Below, piece by piece: positions 28,561-35,000 of a stretch of 44,165 bases of DNA. Made by a program: the position numbers and the translations under genes. Source of the stretch: Dehalococcoidia bacterium (lineage in GTDB: Bacteria; Chloroflexota; Dehalococcoidia; Dehalococcoidales; JAUYDJ01); the NCBI GenBank assembly GCA_020353235.1, contig CP070693.1, positions 150,064 to 194,228 on the forward strand, in the 5' to 3' direction. Position 1 is the first letter of the stretch, and every line of letters starts with the position of its first letter. The notes below the pieces were generated by a model. It saw nothing but the letters and a program-made list of their open reading frames with translations. It searched no databases and had not been told where the DNA came from.

Positions 28561-28992
28561 TTAGGTTTCCTCAGCCACGGCTTTGGCTCGTTTGGCACCA
28601 TAGCGGCTGCGGCTCTGGCGCCGGTTAGACACCCCGCTGGCATCCAGTGCCCCGCGGACGATATGGTAGCGCACGCCAGGCAGGTCCTTTACCCGCCCGC
28701 CCCGAAGCAGGACTACCGAATGCTCTTGCAGTTCGTGTCCCTCACCGGGAATATAGGCGGTAACCTCTATGCCATTGGACAGCCTTACCCGGGCAATCTT
28801 GCGCAATGCCGAATTGGGCTTCTTCGGGGTAGTAGTCTTGACCTGTACACAGACCCCTCGCTTCTGCGGAGAACCCTTGCCCTCCCGGGTTCGGTTTTTC
28901 AGGGTATTATAGATCAGCCGCAGCGCGGGCACGGTGGTCTTGCTACCCAGCTTTTTGCGCTTTTTACGGACAAGCTGATTAACTGTCGGCAA
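28561..28992 (-). CDS. rpsL: 30S ribosomal protein S12
   Basis: Decoding-centre protein. I start it at TTG 28992, four bases after AAAGGAG, giving [20 protein letters not shown] and 143 residues. The open frame reaches 29040, but those extra codons read through the leader hairpin and do not match S12. [20 protein letters not shown] keeps the Lys of streptomycin-sensitive S12, and [20 protein letters not shown] keeps the Asp that is methylthiolated in some bacteria. It is the first gene of the 36-gene run. Confidence 0.96.
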   Translation of the reverse strand: MPTVNQLVRKKRKKLGSKTTVPALRLIYNTLKNRTREGKGSPQKRGVCVQVKTTTPKKPNSALRKIARVRLSNGIEVTAYIPGEGHELQEHSVVLLRGGRVKDLPGVRYHIVRGALDASGVSNRRQSRSRYGAKRAKAVAEET

Positions 28993-29019
28993 TCTTCTCC
29001 TTTCTGCCCACACAATATC

Positions 29020-29091
29020 AATGGATGAGCTTTGGCTCATCCATTAACCATCGATAGATTGGGCCTTAGACTTTAATCTACCGATTAATGG
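29020..29091 (-). promoter_or_regulatory. rpsL leader RNA with two overlapping hairpins
   Basis: The 5' leader of the ribosomal run contains two inverted repeats. The proximal one is perfect: 11-base arms at 29020-29030 and 29035-29045 with a four-base loop. The distal one pairs 29050-29060 with 29075-29085 (10 of 11, the exception able to form G-U) and can extend by pairing 29041-29046 with 29086-29091. The segment 29041-29045 belongs to both, so the two full structures exclude each other. No T-run follows, so it is not a simple terminator. Autoregulation by a ribosomal protein is a reasonable guess. Confidence 0.55.
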
Positions 29092-29116
29092 CCAAACTAA
29101 TGGGCAGTAATTTGTT

Positions 29117-29146
29117 AGTTTACCATAAGCCGAAGTCAGCTGTCAA
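29117..29146 (-). promoter_or_regulatory. Promoter of the ribosomal protein run
   Basis: On the minus strand there is a perfect -35 TTGACA (29141-29146), an 18-base spacer, and -10 TAAACT (29117-29122) preceded directly by TGG, an extended -10. Transcription would begin near 29110, leaving a leader of about 118 bases before the rpsL TTG. Confidence 0.7.
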
Positions 29147-29205
29147 TAATTTAAAGGGGTATATCAGGCTAAAGTTGATAGGAGGGACGGAGTGATTGGG
29201 CTGAC

Positions 29206-29235
29206 TTGTCAGCTCTGCTGTTCTGGTGTTAGAAT
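29206..29235 (+). promoter_or_regulatory. Promoter of tRNA-Lys
   Basis: Plus-strand TTGTCA (29206-29211), 18-base spacer, TAGAAT (29230-29235) preceded by TGT, an extended -10 element. The expected start near 29242 lies about 18 bases before the tRNA. It is divergent from the ribosomal promoter. Confidence 0.65.
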
Positions 29236-29259
29236 AGTGGGCAGTAAAATTCAAGTAAC

Positions 29260-29335
29260 GGGCCGCTAGCTCAACTGGCAGAGCAGCTGACTCTTAATCA
29301 GCCGGTTGGAGGTTCGAGTCCTCCGCGGCTCACCA
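29260..29335 (+). tRNA. tRNA-Lys (CTT anticodon)
   Basis: A complete 76-base cloverleaf: acceptor GGGCCGC (29260-29266) pairs with GCGGCTC (29325-29331) with one G-U; anticodon stem GCTGA / TCAGC encloses loop CTCTTAA with CTT at 29293-29295; T arm GGAGG TTCGAGT CCTCC. The 3' CCA is encoded. Confidence 0.97.
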
Positions 29336-29368
29336 TAGTTTATGATGCAGATAACCAGCTACACCATT

Positions 29369-29436
29369 AAAGGTGACCGCCGACGGAAAACAGGGATAAG
29401 CTTTCCCAAGACCCTCTCTTCGGCAGTCACCTTTTC
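29369..29436 (+). terminator. Probable terminator after tRNA-Lys
   Basis: A 15-base stem (29369-29383 with 29420-29434, one mismatch) encloses a 36-base loop and runs into TTTTCT. It lies 33 bases after the tRNA. It could instead be a leader structure of the downstream CLC gene, since the loop is long for a terminator. Confidence 0.5.
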
Positions 29437-29493
29437 TATCTTGGCGATGCCACCCTATCTGGTCTTATGAATTAACAGGAGATAGCACATCCC

Positions 29494-30915
29494 GTGCAAA
29501 CTGATTCAGCTAGAGAAGCGATACCGAGCCGAGCCGATGAGCCCAAAAGCAGACTAGACTATTCTGCCCTCGGTTGGGGCAAGATATGCTTGTTTGCCGT
29601 TTTTGCTGGTGTGGGTGGTGGCGCCGGCGCCATTATTTTTCGGAAGATGATTGAAGCCTTTTACTGGGTCTTCTTTGAGCGTATTTTTCCGTTCACCTCG
29701 GCACTTAATCTCAATGGATTCCACTTTGGTTTGGTTCTTGTGCCAATTCTGGGCGGGCTGATAATCGGACCGATTATATTTACCCTGGCCAGAGAGGCAA
29801 AAGGGCATGGCGTACCCGAGATTATGGAGTCGGTCCATTTCCTGAATGGAATGGTGAGAAAAAGGGTAGCCATCATTAAAGTTATCGTTTCCAGTATCAC
29901 GCTGGGCAGTGGTGGTAGTGCCGGCAGAGAGGGACCAGTGGCTCAAATTGGCGGGGGAATTGGTTCCACGCTTGGCCAATTTTTTAAACTGGACAAGGAG
30001 ATGTGCCGCTTGTTGACCGCCTGCGGCGCGGCGGCGGGCATAGCCGGGACATTTAACGCCCCAATAGGGGGCGCTTTCTTTGGGGCGGAAGTAATTCTGC
30101 GCAAGATTAATTTCCGATATCTGATTCCGTGCTTTATTGCCTCGGTAACTGGTGCTTGGGTGGCGTCTTTTGTCCTCGGCACTAGGCCGTCTTTTCAGAC
30201 CACACTCTCCAATTTAACCTGTACGCCGGCAGATTTAATTAGCTTCGCCTTTTTGGGCTTGATTTTTGGCGTGCTTTCCTATATATGGGTCAGGGTATTT
30301 TATTATGTTGAAGACCGCTTTGATAATCTGCGCAAGGTTCCCGATTTTCTAAAGGTGCCCATCGGCATGTCGGTAGCCGGAATATTAACAGCCATATTTG
30401 CCTGGCATTACACCATGAGCACGGGCGACAGTATTGAGCCAATGTACTACGGAATAATGGGTGTTGGCTATGGCGGGATGGATCTGGCCCTGATGGGCAA
30501 GTTCTCCATAATTATGTTGCTGCTGCTAAGTATATCCAAGATTATAGCTACTTCATTTACCATCGGTTCCGGCGGGAGTGGGGGGATTTTTGCGCCGAGC
30601 CTTTACATCGGAACCCTGTTTGGCTTAGGTTGTGGCTACGCGCTTCACGCCGTTGTGCCTTCAGCGAATTTGCTCGGCTCGCCACTGGCGTACGGCATAG
30701 GTGGCATGGCGGCCCTTTTTGCCGGGGCTGCCCGAGCTCCCCTGACCGCCATGTTCCAGGTGCCTGAGATGGCTCGTTGCTTTGAGCTGTTCCCGGCAAT
30801 AGTAATCATATGCGTGGTGAGCTATATTGTGTCCAGTCTCTTACTGAAAGGCTCCTCGATTTATACCATCAAGCTGGAGAGGCGGGGCCGACCGCCGATA
30901 GATAGTGCCATCTAA
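29494..30915 (+). CDS. CLC-family chloride/proton antiporter (ClcA-like)
   Basis: A 473-residue membrane protein with about ten or more hydrophobic segments and no C-terminal CBS domains. The three ion-path motifs are KGHGVPEIMESV (about residue 108), GSGGSAGREGPVAQIGGG (about 138-155) with the external gating Glu of GREGP, and GSGGSGGIFAPSLYIG (about 358-373). The gating Glu suggests proton-coupled exchange rather than a channel. The first motif has His where E. coli ClcA has the chloride-coordinating Ser, as in many bacterial homologues. It is not the fluoride-exporting CLC-F type. Start is GTG at 29494 with AGGAG about 12 bases upstream, a wide spacing, so the start is a little uncertain. 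Confidence 0.9.
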   Translation: MQTDSAREAIPSRADEPKSRLDYSALGWGKICLFAVFAGVGGGAGAIIFRKMIEAFYWVFFERIFPFTSALNLNGFHFGLVLVPILGGLIIGPIIFTLAREAKGHGVPEIMESVHFLNGMVRKRVAIIKVIVSSITLGSGGSAGREGPVAQIGGGIGSTLGQFFKLDKEMCRLLTACGAAAGIAGTFNAPIGGAFFGAEVILRKINFRYLIPCFIASVTGAWVASFVLGTRPSFQTTLSNLTCTPADLISFAFLGLIFGVLSYIWVRVFYYVEDRFDNLRKVPDFLKVPIGMSVAGILTAIFAWHYTMSTGDSIEPMYYGIMGVGYGGMDLALMGKFSIIMLLLLSISKIIATSFTIGSGGSGGIFAPSLYIGTLFGLGCGYALHAVVPSANLLGSPLAYGIGGMAALFAGAARAPLTAMFQVPEMARCFELFPAIVIICVVSYIVSSLLLKGSSIYTIKLERRGRPPIDSAI

Positions 30916-30930
30916 TATAGACGGGGTTGG

Positions 30931-31497
30931 CTAGCCTTGAGCTAACCTCTGACCCAGCTTGAAGGCATCGGACAGGGCGGTGGGGTGAGTTTTAATTTCC
31001 CCCTTTTTGTCCACACCAGGGATAAGCAGCTCGGCGCTGTATTCAACATTGATGGCTTTAAAAAAGTACTTCAGGGTTAATCTTGAGCCATCAAACAGTT
31101 TCTTGCCCCGGGTCGCGCCGACGGCGATAAAGGCGCCCTTTCTTCCCGAGTCGGGCAGTTTCTGCTTGAGTATATACTTTCTGGCCCAGGTCGCCTGGCA
31201 ACGGTCAATGAGTGCCTTGAGCTGGGCGGTGAGCCCGTAGAAAAATATCGGCGAGGCGACGATTATCCGGTCGGCATTAAGCAGCTTGACGTATATCTCG
31301 TCCATGTCGTCCCTGATGGCGCAGTTACCTTCCTTCAGGCAGACATAGTATTCCCGGCAGGGGGCGATATTGAGTTTATCCACCACCAGCTTCTCCACCT
31401 CCGCACCCTCACCTTGGGCGCCACGCAGCGCTTCATCCAGAAGCAGGTCGGTATTACCCCTTATTCTCGGACTGCCCAAAATGCCCAGAACTTTCAC
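30931..31497 (-). CDS. Flavodoxin-fold NADPH-dependent FMN reductase family protein
   Basis: A 188-residue protein with the FMN-binding loop LGSPRIRGNTDLLL at the N-terminus, then APCREYYVCLKEGNCAIRDD with Cys residues arranged as in iron-sulfur flavoproteins and related reductases, and ASPIFFYGLTAQLKALIDR for the flavin. The frame opens much further upstream inside the rhomboid gene, but GGAGG five bases before GTG 31497 and the motif position fix the start. The first CxxC of that segment is reduced (Cys-Arg-Glu-Tyr-Tyr-Val-Cys), so an iron-sulfur cluster is uncertain. It probably reduces quinones, nitro compounds or other acceptors, but the substrate is unknown. It follows the rhomboid gene by 11 bases. 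Confidence 0.85.
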   Translation of the reverse strand: MKVLGILGSPRIRGNTDLLLDEALRGAQGEGAEVEKLVVDKLNIAPCREYYVCLKEGNCAIRDDMDEIYVKLLNADRIIVASPIFFYGLTAQLKALIDRCQATWARKYILKQKLPDSGRKGAFIAVGATRGKKLFDGSRLTLKYFFKAINVEYSAELLIPGVDKKGEIKTHPTALSDAFKLGQRLAQG

Positions 31498-31508
31498 CTG
31501 AACCTCCG

Positions 31509-32078
31509 CTACCAGATGATATTGCGCTGCCTCTTTTTGAAGAAGTAGCTGGCGCTGAGACCGAAAACCAGGCCGCCAAGGTGTGCCTGCCAGCCAACAT
31601 GGGGGAGGAAGGAGAGGATGATAAAGCCGCCGATGACTGCTATCCACAGCGGGATGGGGGCGGGTATCGGGAAGATGATAACCCTGATGCGGGGTTGCAT
31701 TACTGCCAGGGCGCCACCCAGGGCGAAAACGGCTCCGGAGGCACCGATGGCGATGGCAAACGGATCCCCCAGAATTATGTAGAAAATATTACCCAGTATC
31801 CCGCCGGCGAAGTATATGATGAGAAAGCGGCGGTCGCCGATTAAGCGGGACAGATAGCTACCGAAGAAATAGAGGGTCAGCATGTTGGCCAGGATGTGCC
31901 ACAGCCCAGAATGAACAAAGAGATTGGTCACTATTGTCCATGGCTGTTCCAGCAGGGCGGCGGGTATTAATCCGAGAAAGAGGACAAGCCCGGGAAGGAT
32001 GAGAGTGGCGATATAAACGAGTAAATTCAGGATTATGATGGTCAGTATCGGGGTCAGCTGGAAGCTTTGGTATCTCAT
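31509..32078 (-). CDS. Rhomboid family intramembrane serine protease
   Basis: A six-helix membrane protease of about 189 residues. FVHSGLWHILANMLTLYFFG carries the oxyanion His/Asn, IGASGAVFALGGALAVM carries the catalytic Ser of GASG, and HVGWQAHLGGLVFGLSASYF carries the catalytic His. Both catalytic residues are present, so it should be active. An in-frame TTG at 32108 would leave a leader of about 13 bases from the predicted promoter; I prefer ATG 32078 (MRYQSFQLTPILT). Neither has a strong Shine-Dalgarno. Confidence 0.9.
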   Translation of the reverse strand: MRYQSFQLTPILTIIILNLLVYIATLILPGLVLFLGLIPAALLEQPWTIVTNLFVHSGLWHILANMLTLYFFGSYLSRLIGDRRFLIIYFAGGILGNIFYIILGDPFAIAIGASGAVFALGGALAVMQPRIRVIIFPIPAPIPLWIAVIGGFIILSFLPHVGWQAHLGGLVFGLSASYFFKKRQRNIIW

Positions 32079-32127
32079 CCTATTCTTGTCCCGTAAACTA
32101 AAAGCCAAATTAACCCGATTTCACCCT

Positions 32128-32156
32128 ATTAAAGCACAGTCCTCTTCTTTTGTCAT
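32128..32156 (-). promoter_or_regulatory. Promoter of the rhomboid / FMN reductase pair
   Basis: Minus-strand ATGACA (32151-32156), 17-base spacer, TTTAAT (32128-32133) preceded by TGC, an extended -10. Both hexamers match five of six consensus bases. Confidence 0.55.
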
Positions 32157-32179
32157 CTCTTATCGGTGATTATTTTGGC

Positions 32180-32208
32180 TTGAGACAGCCCTGGCAAAAT
32201 GCTATAGT
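32180..32208 (+). promoter_or_regulatory. Promoter of tRNA-Leu
   Basis: Plus-strand TTGAGA (32180-32185), 17-base spacer, TATAGT (32203-32208) preceded by TGC. The start would fall near 32215, about 24 bases before the tRNA. Confidence 0.65.
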
Positions 32209-32238
32209 ATTAGCGTCCTGATTCTGAGAGATTAATCG

Positions 32239-32323
32239 GGGGAAGTGCCGGAACTGGCAGACGGGCATGACTTAGGATCATGTGTCGCAAGGCGTGGGGG
32301 TTCGAGTCCCCCCTTCCCCACCA
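32239..32323 (+). tRNA. tRNA-Leu (TAG anticodon)
   Basis: An 85-base class II tRNA. Acceptor GGGGAAG (32239-32245) pairs with CTTCCCC (32313-32319). Anticodon stem CATGA / TCATG encloses CTTAGGA with TAG at 32273-32275. The long variable arm (TGTCGCAAGGCGT region) and T arm GGGGG TTCGAGT CCCCC follow. The CCA end is encoded. Confidence 0.97.
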
Positions 32324-32343
32324 AAATAGTAATTTCCCTCTTT

Positions 32344-33495
32344 CTAACCCCCCGGTTTCACCAGGCGTTTGCCCAGAAGGTTCATTTTAAATTGGCGGAT
32401 GCTCTCCGGGGGTATTACCTCCCCCTTGGGGCTCCTGAAGTAGAGGGCATCAAAGGGGCACTGCACAATGCAGGCGCCGCACCGGATACACTGTTCGGCC
32501 CGGGGCATGGTGGCGGTGTGCTTTTCTTTATTTGCCTGATAGCAATTTCGGGGGCAGACCTGCTCGCAGAAAGCGGCCCCCCGGCATTTTGTCTTATCAA
32601 GATAGACTTTGAGCAGTCTATCTTCACTCAGGCTGCTATGAAATGTCGGGGTGCTACCGGCCAGGTCCATGCTCAAAACGATAATAACGACTAGGGAGGC
32701 AAAGCCCCAGCGCAGGATGAATCCCCCGCTGAACTGGTCGGTGGCCAAGCTGTAAGCAATAAGACCGATGAGGACAACACCCCACAGAACCAGTTGAAAC
32801 CCGCCCCGCCCGAAATCGAAAAAGATGAAGCCGATTCTTCTGCCTTTAGCGGTTAGCCATCGGCTGTAGAGGGGGAAGGCTAAAAACATCAGCAGGGCCA
32901 TACCCCAGACCAGGGCGGCCAGGTAGGGGATAGACTGGCGCCAGAAGGGGAGGGCGATAAGGACGGCAATGAGGGAAATGGGGAAAGCCCAGGCAATAGC
33001 CATCTCCAAGCGTGCCGTCCCGGGAAAGCTGGCTTCTCTCATTTGAGGCGTTTTCTTCAGCCCGTTATGCAAAAATTCAGGGATGTCTTTGGCGTAGACC
33101 GGCCCCCAGATTACCTTCCATCCCGTCTTGCTATGGATAGCCCTGGTTTCAACACCGGTAGCCGCCAGCTGGGGCAGAATCACATTGCGGTGGTTCACCA
33201 GCTTTTCGATGTCGCTGGTTTTCAGAGCTGAAATAACGCTGTGATTGTTAAAGTGACCGCCGGCCGAGGCACACCAGATGTTGATTCCCCGGCTGTTGGC
33301 GACCAGAAGATAGGCATCTATCCCCTTTAAGGCTCTCTTTACCCGGGCGATGGTCAGGTGGTAGTTGCCGGTCAGCAGCACCGGTGAGTCTTTACCGGGG
33401 TGGCCCATCCTGATGATACCGGTGCGGGTGGGGAGGGGCATCATTCTGAGCAGGGTTTCCACGATGTTGATGATGATATAGCTCAGTAAATTCAT
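32344..33495 (-). CDS. HgcA-HgcB-like fusion: membrane corrinoid protein with C-terminal ferredoxin
   Basis: A 383-residue protein. Residues about 20-160 match the HgcA/CdhD corrinoid-binding domain: GHPGKDSPVLLTGNYHLTI, then INIWCASAGGHFNN with C75 at the place of the cobalt-ligating cap-helix Cys, then VNHRNVILPQLAATGVE and KVIWGPVYAKDIPEFL. Residues about 165-280 form four or five membrane helices, ending MDLAGSTPTFHSS as HgcA does. Residues 300-350 are an HgcB-like ferredoxin: C304, C310, C314, C318, then a full CIRCGACIVQCP (C336, C339, C342, C346). In HgcA the cap motif is N(V/I)WCA(A/G)GK; here the Lys is lost. HgcAB methylates mercury, whereas fused relatives have not been linked to that activity. 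Role is probably corrinoid methyl transfer at the membrane with an unknown acceptor. Start ATG 33495 is one base after the methyltransferase stop. Confidence 0.85.
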   Translation of the reverse strand: MNLLSYIIINIVETLLRMMPLPTRTGIIRMGHPGKDSPVLLTGNYHLTIARVKRALKGIDAYLLVANSRGINIWCASAGGHFNNHSVISALKTSDIEKLVNHRNVILPQLAATGVETRAIHSKTGWKVIWGPVYAKDIPEFLHNGLKKTPQMREASFPGTARLEMAIAWAFPISLIAVLIALPFWRQSIPYLAALVWGMALLMFLAFPLYSRWLTAKGRRIGFIFFDFGRGGFQLVLWGVVLIGLIAYSLATDQFSGGFILRWGFASLVVIIVLSMDLAGSTPTFHSSLSEDRLLKVYLDKTKCRGAAFCEQVCPRNCYQANKEKHTATMPRAEQCIRCGACIVQCPFDALYFRSPKGEVIPPESIRQFKMNLLGKRLVKPGG

Positions 33496-33496
33496 C

Positions 33497-34159
33497 CTAT
33501 TGTCTCTCCGGTTTTCGGGCGACCAGCTCAACAAAATCCCCCAGCTTATTGGGCTTAAGTGACTTTATTATCAGGCCCGCCTCCCTTACTTTCTCCGGCA
33601 GGTCTTTTACGGCGTGAGTTGTGGTCTGGGTAATAATATAGGTGATTACGACCAGCGGGATTCTGATTAAGCCGTGGGCCAGCCACTTGAGGGGGTTTTG
33701 CGGCCTTACTTCATCGGCGACGAGAAGCCAGCCGCCCGGCTTCAGGATTCTATTTATTTCTTTCAGGGTATAGGCGAGCTCGTCTGCGGTCAGTTCGGAG
33801 AAGCAGAGCCCGCTCATCACCACGTCGTAGCTTTCCGGTGGCTCACTGCCGAGCTCAGCCACCCCCATCTCAGCGAATTCTATCTCCGGGCTGAACCGGG
33901 CGGCTTCGGCCCGCCGGCGGGCGACGGACAGCATCTCGGGGTTAACATCGATCCCTTTGACGGTGGCTCCCTTGGCGGCGGCCCGCAGCGTCAGGCTGCC
34001 GGTGCCGCAGCCGATATCCAGCACCTTCTGCCCCCTTTTAATCGGCGAAGTCAAATGCTCATAAATCCGGTCTAATCTGCCCAGTGTCAGCAGGCGGAGG
34101 CCACGGTCATACCGGCTGGCCGTGGATTCCAGTATCTTCATTAAGACATAGGTGCTCAT
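33497..34159 (-). CDS. CpaM-like corrinoid protein-associated SAM methyltransferase
   Basis: A 220-residue class I SAM-dependent methyltransferase. Motif I is VLDIGCGTGSLTLRAAAKG (about residues 46-64), followed by VKGIDVNPEMLSVARRRAE and the post-motif INRILKPGGWLLVADEV. The N-terminus MKILESTASRYDRGLRLLTL resembles the family named for association with HgcAB-like corrinoid proteins. A hydrophobic stretch RIPLVVITYIITQTT (about residues 169-183) may touch the membrane. It is the first gene of a two-gene operon with the HgcAB-like fusion, one base apart, behind the promoter at 34192-34219. A UbiE-like quinone methyltransferase is the main alternative; the pairing argues against it. Confidence 0.75.
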   Translation of the reverse strand: MSTYVLMKILESTASRYDRGLRLLTLGRLDRIYEHLTSPIKRGQKVLDIGCGTGSLTLRAAAKGATVKGIDVNPEMLSVARRRAEAARFSPEIEFAEMGVAELGSEPPESYDVVMSGLCFSELTADELAYTLKEINRILKPGGWLLVADEVRPQNPLKWLAHGLIRIPLVVITYIITQTTTHAVKDLPEKVREAGLIIKSLKPNKLGDFVELVARKPERQ

Positions 34160-34187
34160 ATTGATATCTTAACACCAGCCGTTGCGG

Positions 34188-34193
34188 TATAAT
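34188..34193 (+). promoter_or_regulatory. Possible -10 element for the PepSY-like lipoprotein gene
   Basis: A consensus TATAAT lies 44 bases before the lipoprotein ATG, but no good -35 is found at 16-18 bases upstream (TTGATA at 34161-34166 is 21 bases away). The sequence overlaps the minus-strand -10, which is better supported. Confidence 0.3.
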
Positions 34194-34219
34194 TATAACC
34201 ACAATGACCAGCGGGTCAA
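34192..34219 (-). promoter_or_regulatory. Promoter of the cpaM-like / HgcAB-like operon
   Basis: Minus-strand TTGACC (34214-34219), 16-base spacer, perfect TATAAT (34192-34197). Transcription would begin near 34185, giving a short leader of about 26 bases to the ATG at 34159. Confidence 0.7.
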
Positions 34220-34237
34220 CCATAGGAGGGGATGGTG

Positions 34238-34948
34238 ATGAAAAAGAGAGTGACTATGGCTTGTCTTCTGGTAACCCTGCTGCTGGTGGTGGGGTTGGGT
34301 GCTCTGGGCTGTGCTGCCCAGCCGGAGCCACTGCCTGAGTATTCCTATCCACCCTATGCCGGACCGGGTGGGATGATGGGCCCCGGCGGGATAGCCTGCC
34401 CCGGTGGCCAGGTTGGGCCGGGCTGCCCCTATACTGCTGATGGCGAGCGGTTGAGCATGGCGCAGGCGGTCGAGATTGTGGAGAACTATCTTCATGAGCG
34501 CGGTGACGCCGACCTCACCGTGGCTGAGATAATGGAGTTTGATTACAACTTCTATGTTGACTTCGTCGAGAAGAGCACCGGCATTCACGCCTTCGAGGCG
34601 CTGATTGATCCCTATACCGGAGATTTATACCCTGAGCCGGGCCCCAATATGATGTGGAATGCCAAGTATGGCATGATGTCAGGCATGATGTGGGGGCCGC
34701 GCTATACCAGCGAGGAGATGACGGTAAGCGCGGAAGAGGCGATAGGGTATGCCCAGGAGTTCATCGATGGCTATCTACCCGGCGCCGAGGTGGAGGATGC
34801 GGAGCGCTTCTACGGTTATTACACCCTCCATGTTATCCAGGATGGTGAAATATACGGGATGTTGAGTGTCAACGGCTACACCGGGCAGGTCTGGTATCAC
34901 TCCTGGCACGGTCTTTTCCTGGGTATGGAAGAATTTGCCGAACACTGA
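34238..34948 (+). CDS. PepSY-like lipoprotein, Met/Gly-rich
   Basis: A 236-residue exported protein. The N-terminus MKKRVTMACLLVTLLLVVGL followed by GALGC is a lipoprotein-like signal with C25 as the likely lipidated residue; the box ALGC is a loose match. A Pro/Gly/Met linker (PGGMMGPGG) follows. Two repeats of a PepSY-type unit come next, the first ending LIDPYTGDLYPE and the second ending SVNGYTGQVWYHSWHG; between them is a Met-rich stretch (GMMSGMMWGP). ATG 34238 is eight bases after AGGAGGG, better than ATG 34232. PepSY domains occur in inhibitory propeptides and membrane regulators; the exact role here is unknown. Met and His content hints at copper or other metal binding, which is inference. 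Confidence 0.65.
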   Translation: MKKRVTMACLLVTLLLVVGLGALGCAAQPEPLPEYSYPPYAGPGGMMGPGGIACPGGQVGPGCPYTADGERLSMAQAVEIVENYLHERGDADLTVAEIMEFDYNFYVDFVEKSTGIHAFEALIDPYTGDLYPEPGPNMMWNAKYGMMSGMMWGPRYTSEEMTVSAEEAIGYAQEFIDGYLPGAEVEDAERFYGYYTLHVIQDGEIYGMLSVNGYTGQVWYHSWHGLFLGMEEFAEH

Positions 34949-35000
34949 TATTCTTAAGTCGGCTGACGCGAGTCAGCCCGGAGTTCAGGGGGTAAAAACC

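Noticed and set aside
29020-29045. Intrinsic terminator upstream of rpsL
   Set aside because: The stem is good, but no T-run follows on either strand, so a leader structure fits better.
29436-29493. Possible fluoride riboswitch before the CLC gene (GGCGATGCC segment)
   Set aside because: The segment lacks the conserved downstream CTGATGGC/CTAC-type elements, and the CLC protein has the GREGP gating motif of chloride/proton antiporters, not the CLC-F type.
30557-30799. Minus-strand open frame inside the CLC gene
   Set aside because: Shadow of the CLC coding frame with no recognisable motif.
32245-32694. 149-codon plus-strand open frame
   Set aside because: It runs through tRNA-Leu and is antisense to the HgcAB-like gene, with no family resemblance.
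32344-33495. Calling the gene a genuine mercury-methylation hgcA/hgcB
   Set aside because: The cap motif is changed after the Cys, the two parts are fused, and the first ferredoxin motif is altered. Family membership is supported but the activity is not.
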